This document shows, one piece after another, positions 1-8,206 of a stretch of 64,000 nt of DNA. The translations under genes were made by a program, and so were the position numbers. Each line of letters begins with the position of its first letter. The first letter of the stretch is position 1. The stretch spans positions 1 to 64,000 of the forward strand of contig JADFDO010000009.1 in the NCBI GenBank assembly GCA_018262855.1. The letters are read 5' to 3'. The stretch comes from Methanolinea sp. Lineage in GTDB: Archaea; Halobacteriota; Methanomicrobia; Methanomicrobiales; Methanospirillaceae. Under the pieces are notes generated by a model. It worked only from the letters and a program-made list of their open reading frames with translations. It was not told the DNA's origin and did not search any database.

Positions 1-1397
1 CCGATCGGATTCTTGGGTTTGCCGAGTGAATTCATGCATCGTCCCATGAGAGCCGCCCCCCTGGCAAGACCGTCATCCACGAACACCAGGTGGTCGTTCG
101 GGTTCTCGAAGAATTTTCTCTCAGTAATACCTTCCAGGATGTAATCAGGTTTCCGTCCTGATATCGCTGCCCTTCCCGTAAAACCGATGCTGGAGTTGGG
201 GAGTACCTGGCCCTGTTCGGCAGTCACGTCAACAAGCCGGAGTGCCATCCGGGCACACACACGATCGATTACTTCGTTGACAAGGCTCAGGCTGTGCCTC
301 GAATAGATCTCTTCCCCCAGATCCTTCAATGCAGGGAGAGTACTCCCGTTCTCTCCTGCATCGCACCCTATCAGAGCAACCCCGGATTCCTTTGCAACAT
401 CTGCATAGACGGGCACTCTCCCAAACCGCTTCCGTTCTGGGGGTACAAGGCGAATATCGATAAGCTCGTGAGCCCGGTCAACGTACTGTTTTACCAGATC
501 TTTCTGACCTTTTAACGAAAAATCACTCATTACGCTCCGGTCACCGAAGACTTCGAGAGCCGTTCCTGTTTTGGGATCCACAAGCCCTGTCCCCTTGATA
601 ATGGCATCAGGTATTGCCCCGGCGAGCCCGCAGAAATTCCCGATTGTCTTTGCAAACGGGTTGGGATCGTCCTTGCTCACGTCGCTCGTGATTCGGCCAT
701 CGAGAGTTGTCCCAAAGTCGATGGATATGCAGGGATTCCTGAAATCGACAGGGGTCCACATCGCACCTTCTTTGATCCCGGCCATCGCAAGTTCGCCCTC
801 CATCTCGTTTGCAACCATCTCAACGCCAGTGCTCCCCACTGGAGGGATAACACCCGCGACTGCCCCGATGAACACAACCTTGTCTGCATAGCTGAAAGGC
901 TGGAGTTTCTGTGCCTGGTTGGCCTTTGACATAGGGGGTGTCATCTTCCTTGGCGGCACGCCTGCGAGGAGGCAGCCGTTCGCGAGTGCCAGCACGAATT
1001 CGCCAACCTGGTCCGGCGAGTCCATTGCGGCAACAACACCGGTACTTCTCACCACGAAATCCAGGTCCTTCTTGAGGTCGAGGTGCACCTCATTGTGGCA
1101 TTCGATGAGGGTATCCCGGACAAGCTCGGTGACTGACTCCCTGGTCAGCTGGGTCCCGTCGAGTGTTTCGCCAAAGATTGCCTCTCCCGGTTTCGGTTTC
1201 CTGACATCCCTGCTCATCTTCACTGTCTTGTTGATGACGTAACTCATCCCTGTTTCAAGGTTGACACCAGTCAGGATACATTTCGTAGTGGTATTTCCCA
1301 TCTCGACGGAGGCCACGATGAAATAGGGTTTGATCTTGAATTCAGGGACGTATACACCAGGCCCGTGCGCGATTGAGGGCGGTGGAGGGCTTTCCAC
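1..1397 (-). CDS. Methanogenesis marker protein 14 (partial, 3' end outside window)
   Basis: About 465 residues are present and the reading frame runs off the left edge, so the C-terminus is missing. From the GTG at 1397 the protein has a short Pro-rich leader and then VASVEMGNTTTKCIL near residue 27, a phosphate-1-like motif of the actin/Hsp70/sugar-kinase (ASKHA) fold. A second motif, SIDFGTTLDG, lies near the middle. The sequence resembles the methanogen-restricted marker 14 family, which is related to ATP-dependent reductive activators of corrinoid proteins; its exact role is unknown. No in-frame ATG precedes the conserved motif, and an in-frame TAA lies upstream of the GTG, which supports this start. 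A TATA-like box lies about 80 bp upstream. Confidence 0.82.
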   Translation of the reverse strand, partial: MESPPPPSIAHGPGVYVPEFKIKPYFIVASVEMGNTTTKCILTGVNLETGMSYVINKTVKMSRDVRKPKPGEAIFGETLDGTQLTRESVTELVRDTLIECHNEVHLDLKKDLDFVVRSTGVVAAMDSPDQVGEFVLALANGCLLAGVPPRKMTPPMSKANQAQKLQPFSYADKVVFIGAVAGVIPPVGSTGVEMVANEMEGELAMAGIKEGAMWTPVDFRNPCISIDFGTTLDGRITSDVSKDDPNPFAKTIGNFCGLAGAIPDAIIKGTGLVDPKTGTALEVFGDRSVMSDFSLKGQKDLVKQYVDRAHELIDIRLVPPERKRFGRVPVYADVAKESGVALIGCDAGENGSTLPALKDLGEEIYSRHSLSLVNEVIDRVCARMALRLVDVTAEQGQVLPNSSIGFTGRAAISGRKPDYILEGITERKFFENPNDHLVFVDDGLARGAALMGRCMNSLGKPKNPI

Positions 1398-1471
1398 GAT
1401 ATGAGGCCGGGGCTTTAAAAAACGGTCAAAAAAGCGCGCACACATAGTATCGAATGGGCCGCTTGAGGGGC

Positions 1472-1483
1472 ATATATCTTTCG
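1472..1483 (-). promoter_or_regulatory. Probable archaeal promoter of the marker 14 gene
   Basis: Read on the minus strand, CGAAAGATATATG combines a BRE-like purine run with a TATA box. Its position predicts transcription starting near 1450, about 50 bases before the GTG start codon. Confidence 0.5.
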
Positions 1484-1572
1484 ATTTTACCCCAAACCTG
1501 TTATCCGGCCATTTTTTTCCATTCGATCAAAAAGTGTGGGGGAGTAATGGGGTGAATGTAATCCCCCGGCAT

Positions 1573-2577
1573 TCACACGCGTTCAGTGTTCCCCGCAAAG
1601 AGCGTCCTGCAGGATGGAAGAGCATACATGAGTGCCCCGAATCCGAGACACAGGGCAATAGCAAGAATCACCAGGCCCAGGAATGGGATCCGGAATGAGA
1701 GCTGGAGGACGACGAACCCCAGGAGAAAATACTGCCAATCTTTTAATGTTCTTCCGAAACGGTCCGCGAGGAACCTGCCCAGGGAAGAGGATACAAAAAG
1801 CGTCGCAAAGAGCATGCCTGCGATGAGGCCCAGGCACACACACAGGGCAATTGGGATGCCGATCACGGTGAGAGCAAGAAGTATTGTGAGGATGATACCT
1901 CCGAGGATTCCTCCTAGCCCTGCCAGTATCTTTACGAGCGGCCGTGCCCTGACCTGCTCCTCAACGAGCCTGAATGGTCCTGGCGTGAAGTGAATCATAA
2001 GGAGACCCAGTATCCCCATGCCGATTGAGAAGAGGACTGTTGCAAGGGAGAGAAATCCCAGGATCTCCGAACCAAGTGTTGACCTCTCCCGTGTGAATGA
2101 GAGATGACCTGCTTTCCCCGTGTCGGTGAATTGCTGGCTGGATACCGTGAGATTTCCCCTCACTTCACCATGGTTGGCCACCCTGCTGGCGGATACCAGT
2201 GCATCGGCACCAATAACCGTATTGCTCGTCATCTTTACATCGCCTCCATACATGAGAGCATTCCTGCCGATAGTGGAGTTTAAGGTGACCATTCCTCCAG
2301 CCAGGACCACCTTTCCACCCACTGGTGCATTGATGGTGACGGTGCCTCCGGCGGCTACCACATCCCCCTCCACCGGTGCATTCACGAGCACCTCCCCGCC
2401 TGCGACGACGAGGCTCCTGACCGGTGCATTCACGCTGAGCTGTCCTCCTATGGCAAAGACATCATCATCAACCGGCGTGTCAAAGTGAACCCGATCCCCG
2501 CTCCCGGTTACCAGGGCATGGACCATTCCTGGGAGAAGGAGGAGCATGAGGACACAGAGGAACATGCTTCTGCTCAT
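1573..2577 (-). CDS. Bactofilin-like polymer-forming exported membrane protein
   Basis: This 334-residue protein starts with a signal-peptide-like hydrophobic stretch (residues 5-22). Residues ~25-150 form a right-handed beta-helix-like repeat region with recurring units such as GGEVLVNAPVEGDVVAAGG, the pattern of bactofilin/polymer-forming domains. The C-terminal half (~175-320) has four to five hydrophobic segments, including GGILGGIILTILLALTVIGIP. The likely role is a scaffold or integrity protein with the beta-helix on the outer face of the membrane, but this is inferred from architecture only. It is transcribed alone toward the marker 14 gene, with a 175-bp gap. The fold call is firmer than any functional call. 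Confidence 0.72.
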   Translation of the reverse strand: MSRSMFLCVLMLLLLPGMVHALVTGSGDRVHFDTPVDDDVFAIGGQLSVNAPVRSLVVAGGEVLVNAPVEGDVVAAGGTVTINAPVGGKVVLAGGMVTLNSTIGRNALMYGGDVKMTSNTVIGADALVSASRVANHGEVRGNLTVSSQQFTDTGKAGHLSFTRERSTLGSEILGFLSLATVLFSIGMGILGLLMIHFTPGPFRLVEEQVRARPLVKILAGLGGILGGIILTILLALTVIGIPIALCVCLGLIAGMLFATLFVSSSLGRFLADRFGRTLKDWQYFLLGFVVLQLSFRIPFLGLVILAIALCLGFGALMYALPSCRTLFAGNTERV

Positions 2578-2681
2578 AATTACAGGATGATCGTAGACGA
2601 TGAGAAAAGTATCGGCAGGGGCCGGGGAAATTGAGTGATCGCGGGAATGGCTCTCTTCGTCGTTCCCAGGAAAAAAATGAC

Positions 2682-2691
2682 AATATTTAAA
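2682..2691 (+). promoter_or_regulatory. TATA box for the small membrane protein at 2718
   Basis: The sequence AATATTTAAA-like (aatatttaaatt) lies about 30 bases before the ATG at 2718, so the transcript would be nearly leaderless. Confidence 0.45.
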
Positions 2692-2717
2692 TTGTGATCT
2701 GCAGATATTGGCGTTAT

Positions 2718-2927
2718 ATGGAGTTACGTGACCCCAGGGGGTGGGTCTTTTATTATCTCATCTGTTTCGTTGCCCTTCTATGGGTAGGATTCCTCAGTGC
2801 CCAGGGGGTCATGATCTTTGTGAGCCTCTTTCTCACGCTCATCGTTCTTGGCTTCTCTGCAATCCTCTGCGTGATGCTGATCATGGAGTTAAGGAAGGAC
2901 AAGGAAGATGGGAAGACACACGATTGA
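2718..2927 (+). CDS. Small two-helix membrane protein
   Basis: A 69-residue protein starting MELRDPRGWVFYY, with two hydrophobic helices (about residues 9-30 and 33-55) followed by a charged tail MELRKDKEDGKTHD. I chose the ATG at 2718 because a TATA box sits about 30 bases upstream; an in-frame ATG at 2694 would add eight residues but lies inside the promoter. No family is recognised. It could be a small subunit or regulator of a membrane complex, but nothing in the neighbourhood says which. Confidence 0.6.
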   Translation: MELRDPRGWVFYYLICFVALLWVGFLSAQGVMIFVSLFLTLIVLGFSAILCVMLIMELRKDKEDGKTHD

Positions 2928-2971
2928 GAGACAAATAGTCCCTTATTATTCCCCAAATTGGAAATGTATGG

Positions 2972-2980
2972 CTTTAAATA
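2972..2980 (+). promoter_or_regulatory. TATA box for the small membrane protein at 3014
   Basis: CTTTAAATA lies about 35 bases before the ATG at 3014, giving a predicted start near 3003 and a short leader that carries the ribosome-binding site GAGGGG (about 3005-3010). Confidence 0.5.
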
Positions 2981-3013
2981 GACAGAAACGAATAATATCC
3001 CTGTGAGGGGAGC

Positions 3014-3259
3014 ATGCGGTCGAGTTCCTTCACCATCCTACTCATCACAATCCTGATGATTATCATCATTCTTGCTCTTATTGTGATAATCGGGCTTACC
3101 GTCATGCTCAACAACGGGAGCGAAGCGGATACAGGGACCGGGCCATTTATCCAGGTAATCAAGCTTATCGAGGATCAGCTCTTCACGTTCTTCGATGCAA
3201 TCCAGCAATGGTTCGAATATTTCATGAGACAGATCCAGAAGCTGGCAGAGATGCTGTGA
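3014..3259 (+). CDS. Small single-span membrane protein
   Basis: This 81-residue protein has an N-terminal anchor that is very rich in Ile and Leu (residues ~6-34), followed by an amphipathic, aromatic-rich stretch (FFDAIQQWFEYFMRQIQKLA). A good ribosome-binding site (GAGGGG) sits four bases upstream and a TATA box lies about 35 bases upstream, so it is probably a real, separately transcribed gene. I do not recognise a family. The Gln/Phe-rich C-terminal helix looks suited to helix-helix or membrane-surface interaction. Confidence 0.6.
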   Translation: MRSSSFTILLITILMIIIILALIVIIGLTVMLNNGSEADTGTGPFIQVIKLIEDQLFTFFDAIQQWFEYFMRQIQKLAEML

Positions 3260-3374
3260 AGATCACTCAAACGAATATTCTTCTTCCTTTTCACCTGTGG
3301 TTCCTCCTGTGATACTGTTATATCCCTTCATACCATTCCCCTAATGAGAACACGGTATTTTCCCGGGGATACAC

Positions 3375-3653
3375 ATGGACATGGAACAGGTAAAAGGCAG
3401 GCATCTCGGCGACATCCGGTTGTATGCCCTCTCCACGTGCGGATGGTGTGCAAAGACAAAAGATCTCCTGAACAGGTTGGGTGTCGAATATTGGTACGTC
3501 TTCGTTGACCAGCTCCCTTCTGATGAGATGGAGTCGGCACTTCGTGAAGTGGAGAAGCACAATCCAAGCGGATCATTTCCTACGCTCGTTATTAATGGTT
3601 CAAAGACCATTGTTGGCTTCAAGGAAGCAGAGATACGTGAGGCTCTCAAATGA
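3375..3653 (+). CDS. Glutaredoxin-like redox protein (CGWC active site)
   Basis: A 92-residue glutaredoxin/NrdH-type thioredoxin fold: beta-strand IRLYALST, active-site CGWC near residue 22, the cis-Pro region [10 protein letters not shown], and a C-terminal [11 protein letters not shown] helix. Such proteins pass electrons from a reductase to target disulfides. Its stop overlaps the start of the ferredoxin:thioredoxin reductase-like gene by four bases (ATGA). Translational coupling to that reductase suggests the latter is its electron donor. In methanogens, ferredoxin-driven reduction would take the place of glutathione; this pairing is inferred from position. Confidence 0.85.
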   Translation: MDMEQVKGRHLGDIRLYALSTCGWCAKTKDLLNRLGVEYWYVFVDQLPSDEMESALREVEKHNPSGSFPTLVINGSKTIVGFKEAEIREALK

Positions 3654-4153
3654 CCGCAGGTAACATTTCCGGCGATCTCGTACGGCAACGATTGCAAAAG
3701 ATCCGCGAAGAGGCTGAGGCGGGGGGCTATCTTCTCAACCCGGATGTGTCATTTGTTGAGAGCCTGGTCGCCGGGATTTGCGTCAATGAGGCCAGGTACG
3801 GGTACCCGGCGTGCCCATGCCGTCTCTCGATGGGAAAAAAAGAGGATGATCTCGATATCATATGCCCCTGCGATTACCGGGATCCTGACCTGAACGAGTA
3901 CGGTTCGTGTTATTGTGCGCTGTATGTATCAGGAGATGTTGTATCGGGGAAGCAGAAGATTGGATCAATCCCCGAACGGAGGCCTTCCCGGGGTGAGAGG
4001 ATGAAAAAGACCGGGGGAGTTTTTCAGGCAGGAACGCTTCCATACCCGGTATGGCGATGCAGGGTATGCGGATATCTCTGTGCCAGGGAGAATCCCCCGC
4101 TGGTCTGTCCCATCTGCAAAGTCACCCAGGACAGATTTGAGAAGTTTTTATGA
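3650..4153 (+). CDS. Ferredoxin:thioredoxin reductase catalytic chain fused to rubredoxin-like domain
   Basis: The 167-residue protein has an N-terminal FTR beta-like domain with [16 protein letters not shown], then [20 protein letters not shown], carrying the cysteines that hold the [4Fe-4S] cluster and the redox disulfide. The C-terminal ~40 residues hold a rubredoxin-type CRVCGY...CPICK pair of iron knuckles. FTR reduces disulfides using ferredoxin in two one-electron steps; the rubredoxin domain probably relays electrons within the chain. Methanogens have enzymes with this two-domain plan and lack the plant-type variable subunit. It is translationally coupled to the glutaredoxin-like gene upstream, its likely substrate. 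Confidence 0.88.
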   Translation: MTAGNISGDLVRQRLQKIREEAEAGGYLLNPDVSFVESLVAGICVNEARYGYPACPCRLSMGKKEDDLDIICPCDYRDPDLNEYGSCYCALYVSGDVVSGKQKIGSIPERRPSRGERMKKTGGVFQAGTLPYPVWRCRVCGYLCARENPPLVCPICKVTQDRFEKFL

Positions 4154-4260
4154 TGTTTCTTCGATCGAGTCCGGGGTTTCTCTGATGCATCATGAGGGCA
4201 GGACGGAGACCATGAAGGTGTGCACACTCTAATTAAGGAGTGTTCACAGATGAGTATGGT

Positions 4261-4608
4261 ATGGCAGCGATCATCTCGATCGAAGTAGTGGGACTCAAGG
4301 ATTCTACCTGCTCTCCTTTTCCCTGCGATATGACCCGGAGCTGCGGGCTCTATGAGTGCCATCCTTCAGGGAGACTGGTTCCGGCTTTTGAAGCCCTTCA
4401 AAAGGAACTGAAAGGGCAGTTTGGTTCAGGTATTGAGATGAAACTTGTGTTGATCGATGAGGTAGTACCCGAACATATCAGGGAGATTATTGCATCCCGC
4501 TATCCTCCGATCCCATTCGTATTGATCAACGGCACGCTGGTTCCCATGGGGAGGATCTCCCTCCCATTGATACAAAAAGAGATCGAGAAAGTCCGGAATC
4601 TCAGGTGA
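4261..4608 (+). CDS. Cysteine-rich thioredoxin-fold-like protein
   Basis: A 115-residue protein with a cysteine cluster near the N-terminus (CSPFPCDMTRSCGLYEC), followed by a helix-strand pattern and a PPIPFVLINGTLVPMG segment that resembles the cis-Pro loop of thioredoxin folds. I take the ATG at 4261; a GTG at 4240 in the same frame has its purine-rich AAGGAG directly abutting it, too close to serve. It lies about 100 bp after the reductase fusion on the same strand, so it may be another client or carrier of that system. The exact family is not recognised. Its last eight bases overlap the end of the convergent carbonic anhydrase gene. Confidence 0.62.
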   Translation: MAAIISIEVVGLKDSTCSPFPCDMTRSCGLYECHPSGRLVPAFEALQKELKGQFGSGIEMKLVLIDEVVPEHIREIIASRYPPIPFVLINGTLVPMGRISLPLIQKEIEKVRNLR

Positions 4609-5182
4609 TCCTCGAGAGTTCTCCGTTCTCCAGGTTGTAATAAAGGCCATGAATCTGGATTTTTTTCTCCTTTAACGCCTCTTTTACCACGGGATACATC
4701 ATGAGATGCTCAATCTGCAGTTTCACGTTCTCCACCTCAATCATATGAGAACGCTCCTTCATCGCTGCAGGTGTTTTTGGTGTATCGATTTTTGCATCAA
4801 TCCTTCTCTTTGCCTCTACGGCATTGTTGAGCCAGAGCGGGATATAGACATCATCGGTCTCCTTGTCGAGTGCTTTGATGGCCCCGCAGTCAGAATGGCC
4901 GCAGATCACGATATCTTTTATCTTGAGGTGACGGATTGCATATTCCAGCACTGTTGCAAAGTTCCAGTCAAAGAGCGGGACAACATTTCCAATATTCCGG
5001 TGCATGAAGAGTGTTCCTGCTTTGGCTTGGGTGATATGGCCTGTCTGGAGTCTGGAGTCAGAGCATCCAATCCAGAGGACCGTCGGGCTCTGGCCCCGGG
5101 TTAGTTCCTCGTAATGTGCCTTGTTCTCTTTGAAAAAGCCTTCTCTGAATTTTTTGTTCCCTTCGAACAGATTGTCGATCAT
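4601..5182 (-). CDS. Beta-class carbonic anhydrase
   Basis: This 193-residue enzyme interconverts CO2 and bicarbonate in the cytoplasm. The zinc-site motifs are clear: WIGCSDSR (Cys ligand with the Asp-Arg dyad, near residue 40) and ICGHSDCGA (His and Cys ligands, near residue 95). Length and motif spacing fit a compact beta-class enzyme. In a CO2-using methanogen it would help supply CO2/HCO3- to methanogenesis and carboxylases. It is transcribed alone and its tail overlaps the convergent redoxin-like gene. Confidence 0.92.
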   Translation of the reverse strand: MIDNLFEGNKKFREGFFKENKAHYEELTRGQSPTVLWIGCSDSRLQTGHITQAKAGTLFMHRNIGNVVPLFDWNFATVLEYAIRHLKIKDIVICGHSDCGAIKALDKETDDVYIPLWLNNAVEAKRRIDAKIDTPKTPAAMKERSHMIEVENVKLQIEHLMMYPVVKEALKEKKIQIHGLYYNLENGELSRIT

Positions 5183-5449
5183 TGGAGGTTCACCTGTGTT
5201 CTTTTCTTCCCCCGGGTGAATATGGTTATCGGTTTTTCACCAGTCGGCCTCTCACCCGGAAACGGGAGTGATCCCTGGTGCAGGGAAGAACCACTGCTGC
5301 ATTCTCACTCTGGATGATCCAATGGAATCACTATGGGTGCGGTGACTGTGATCCATGAATCGGTGGAGAAACCCCGGATCGGGATATGGTCTTGCCAGGA
5401 AATTAAAGATTGATATTTTACTTTCCCAAGTACATGATACTCATACAGC
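5183..5449. promoter_or_regulatory. Divergent intergenic region (carbonic anhydrase / DUF1624 gene)
   Basis: This 267-bp gap holds the promoters of two divergent genes. An AT-rich stretch with TTAAAG and GATATTTTAC around 5403-5421 is a plausible TATA region for the gene at 5450. I see no open frame or repeat that looks meaningful here. Confidence 0.4.
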
Positions 5450-6244
5450 ATGGACTCCACGTACCATATCCCCTGGTTGAAGAGGAATACCAGGCCGGGA
5501 CCGCCGCGGTTCTGGGAAGTGGACTATTGCAGGGGTATTGCAGTGTTCATGATGATTCTCTTCCATACCGTCTTCGACTTAGCATACTTCGGGGTCTTTC
5601 CCATCGATGTGAATTCGGGTCCATGGAAACTCCTGGCGATCTGCACAGCCTCGCTTTTTCTGCTCCTGGTAGGAGTCTCCCTCACCCTGAGCGGGGCAAG
5701 GGCATACAGGGTGATGAACAAAAGATCGTTCCTGGTAAAATATCTCCGAAGAGGGGGTGGAATCATGGTGCTTGGTCTTCTCATCACCCTTGTTACTCTT
5801 GTCATGGCACCTGGGGAACCCATCCTCTTTGGGATTCTTCACCTGATCGGGCTTTCCGTGATGATCTCCCCGCTCTTTCTCCGCCGTCCATGGGAATGCC
5901 TCGCTGCAGCGATGGTGATAATTCCGTTGGGCTGGATAATAAGTGGTATTCCTGGCCCTTTGTGGCTTGCATGGCTGGGGGTTCATCCCCAAAATTTTGC
6001 AAGCCTTGATTATACCCCTCTGCTCCCCTGGATCGGTGTCGTATTCATCGGGGTCTTCGTCGGGCACCTCTTATATCCGGACGGGGAGAGGAGATACCAG
6101 ATGCCTGAAAACCCGGTTCCTGGAAAAAAGACAATCTCACTCATAGGAAGGCATTCGCTCGCAATCTACGTGCTGCATCAGCCGGTCCTACTCCTCATGA
6201 TCTCGATCCTGTTCTCGATCTCCGTGGTCCCCGCGGGGCTGTGA
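5450..6244 (+). CDS. DUF1624-family multi-pass membrane protein
   Basis: A 264-residue protein with about seven hydrophobic helices. It has the N-terminal signature RFWEVDYCRGIAVFMMILFH typical of DUF1624, a family related to heparan-alpha-glucosaminide N-acetyltransferase and other membrane acyltransferases. The late SLIGRHSLAIYVLHQPVLL segment is also characteristic of acyltransferase-type membrane proteins. The substrate cannot be deduced. The gene ends 11 bp from the stop of the convergent histidine kinase gene. Confidence 0.78.
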   Translation: MDSTYHIPWLKRNTRPGPPRFWEVDYCRGIAVFMMILFHTVFDLAYFGVFPIDVNSGPWKLLAICTASLFLLLVGVSLTLSGARAYRVMNKRSFLVKYLRRGGGIMVLGLLITLVTLVMAPGEPILFGILHLIGLSVMISPLFLRRPWECLAAAMVIIPLGWIISGIPGPLWLAWLGVHPQNFASLDYTPLLPWIGVVFIGVFVGHLLYPDGERRYQMPENPVPGKKTISLIGRHSLAIYVLHQPVLLLMISILFSISVVPAGL

Positions 6245-6255
6245 GGGAGGACCGT

Positions 6256-8103
6256 CTAACGGCTGGCTTTTTTCAAGGTCATCCTGAAGATCGTTCCCTG
6301 TGTATAGTCGCCCTCGACACGATCGGAGACTGTAATTGTCCCGCCGTACCGTTCAAGGAGGGTTTTGACGATATACAATCCAAGTCCTTTTCCCTCACTC
6401 TGTGGAGTGGTCTGGGAAAATCTCCTGAATATTACTCTCTTCAGGTCATCGGGTATCCCGGGGCCTGTGTCGGAAAAAATGACCTCCACGATATCGGGCG
6501 GAACCATATTGGCCTCGATTGCAATTCTGACCGCCGGTCCGCCGAATTTTATGCTGTTCCCGATAAGGTTTGTGAAGATCTCACCGAGCAATTCATCAGC
6601 CATTACCTCGATGCCATTCTCCCTGTACTCGATGTGAGCATCCGGGAAGAACCTGATCTCTTTCTGGATTGCCATATCCAGGCTGACAATTCTGAGATCG
6701 TTTTTCCTCACCTGGATCTTCCGGATCGTCTCGAGGTTCCTGATCACAGCCCTGCTCTTCTGGACCCCGTCCATCATCTTTCTGGCAGTCTCCTTTGGCT
6801 CACCTGTGAGCATGTCCATCAGGAGATCTCCATACCAGAGCGATGCGAGATTGGCATTGTTGATGTCATGCATCAGGATATCAAGGTAAAGGTTTGCCTG
6901 ATGGTTTGCCTCGTGTATCCTCTGGGTGAGGACAAGTCGTGATACTGCAGCGCCCACCTCTCGTGCGAGGAACTCTATGGTCTGGTGCTGACTTGCCGAA
7001 CACCCCCTTGCATCACCCGACAGGAAATACATCGTTCCGAGTTTCTCCTTGCCACTCTCAAGGGGAACGACAATACCTGCACAGGGACCTTCTGTCTCAC
7101 CCCCCGCATCACTTTTCCACACGAGGCTTCTCCCAGCCTCGATAGAGCGTATCAATTCAGCACAGGATCCGTCACTTGCTTTCTGAATGTGACGGAAAAG
7201 ATGTTCGTCTCCCTGGTGGTACTGAGTAGCGATCCGGTACGACCCCTCCTCGAACAGGGACACACCTCCATACCCGCAGTCAAGGTATCCCATCATGTTC
7301 GAGAGCACCCGGCCAAACATATCATCCAGTCCCTGTGCTCCGGATGCCTCCGTGATTACCCGGTTGATAATGGAGAGCTGCTGGTTCCTTGTCTGGATCT
7401 CCTCTTCCTGAACCTTTCTGGATGAGATATCAATCACGGTAAGAACCATCATCTTTCCTGGCAGGTTGGAACCCGAGATCAGTACGGGTATTCCTGACCC
7501 GTCCAGCAGGGTTATTCTACTCTCGCGCTGTGTGACAGAGATGGGATTACTTCCGCTGTGAACAAGGCTGTTCAGAAAAGGGGGGTCATCCCAGTACTTG
7601 AGAAAGCTCTCGCCAACCAAATCTCCAGGGTGACATCCAAGGAGTGTACCCCCCCGGATATTCACCTCTTCGATGATCAGGTCGGAGTTGTCGCACCTGA
7701 CAAGGAAGATTCCTGCTTCAGAGCTGTTGAAAAGCCCCCTGTACCGTGCTTCCCGCTCTTTCAGTCCCCCGGAGAGTGAAGAGATGACTACCGCGATAGC
7801 GACCAGGACATAAAAACTTGCCGTGGTGACAGCAAACGTGATATCAGGAACGCTAGGCATGCGGGAGAAATAGACAAAGAACACCTCAAGGATTCCAACT
7901 GCAACGGCGAAGAGAACTCCTTTCTTGGGAAACCAGTACGCGGCCAGAATTATCGGGAAGTAGAGGAGCAGGGGAGCAATGACGGGGATGCCGAGAAGGG
8001 TTGCAGCGATATAGCCAAGAGATGCTATCGCGGTGATTGTGACAACCAGCAGTACCTGCGTGTGTGGATTCATCGAGATCTCCGATTTTCTTCGCCCGGT
8101 CAT
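6256..8103 (-). CDS. Membrane sensor histidine kinase (TM-PAS-GAF-HATPase)
   Basis: The 615-residue protein has four to five hydrophobic helices in residues ~14-110, a PAS domain (~115-240), a GAF-like domain (~250-400), a phospho-acceptor region with LYLDILMHDINNAN (His in HDINN, ~425) and a C-terminal ATPase. That ATPase shows an N-box (FTNLIGNSIKFGG), G1 (DTGPGIPDD) and G2 (GKGLGLYIV). It would autophosphorylate and pass phosphate to a response regulator. The HDxNN acceptor motif is typical of methanogen sensor kinases of this type. The gene lies 103 bp downstream of, and on the same strand as, a REC-PAS-TPR protein that is the obvious candidate partner. Confidence 0.88.
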   Translation of the reverse strand: MTGRRKSEISMNPHTQVLLVVTITAIASLGYIAATLLGIPVIAPLLLYFPIILAAYWFPKKGVLFAVAVGILEVFFVYFSRMPSVPDITFAVTTASFYVLVAIAVVISSLSGGLKEREARYRGLFNSSEAGIFLVRCDNSDLIIEEVNIRGGTLLGCHPGDLVGESFLKYWDDPPFLNSLVHSGSNPISVTQRESRITLLDGSGIPVLISGSNLPGKMMVLTVIDISSRKVQEEEIQTRNQQLSIINRVITEASGAQGLDDMFGRVLSNMMGYLDCGYGGVSLFEEGSYRIATQYHQGDEHLFRHIQKASDGSCAELIRSIEAGRSLVWKSDAGGETEGPCAGIVVPLESGKEKLGTMYFLSGDARGCSASQHQTIEFLAREVGAAVSRLVLTQRIHEANHQANLYLDILMHDINNANLASLWYGDLLMDMLTGEPKETARKMMDGVQKSRAVIRNLETIRKIQVRKNDLRIVSLDMAIQKEIRFFPDAHIEYRENGIEVMADELLGEIFTNLIGNSIKFGGPAVRIAIEANMVPPDIVEVIFSDTGPGIPDDLKRVIFRRFSQTTPQSEGKGLGLYIVKTLLERYGGTITVSDRVEGDYTQGTIFRMTLKKASR

Positions 8104-8206
8104 CTCATCGCTCCAAGCTCATTCATGATATTGCCCTAGTTCCCTTTAAAGATAAAGTCCTTCAGCCCAATGTCATTCAGGGCAGGAATCTTGTGTATCG
8201 TGATAA

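Noticed and set aside
571-1242. Rightward open frames over the marker 14 gene
   Set aside because: They are shadows of the leftward frame, which shows conserved ASKHA motifs throughout.
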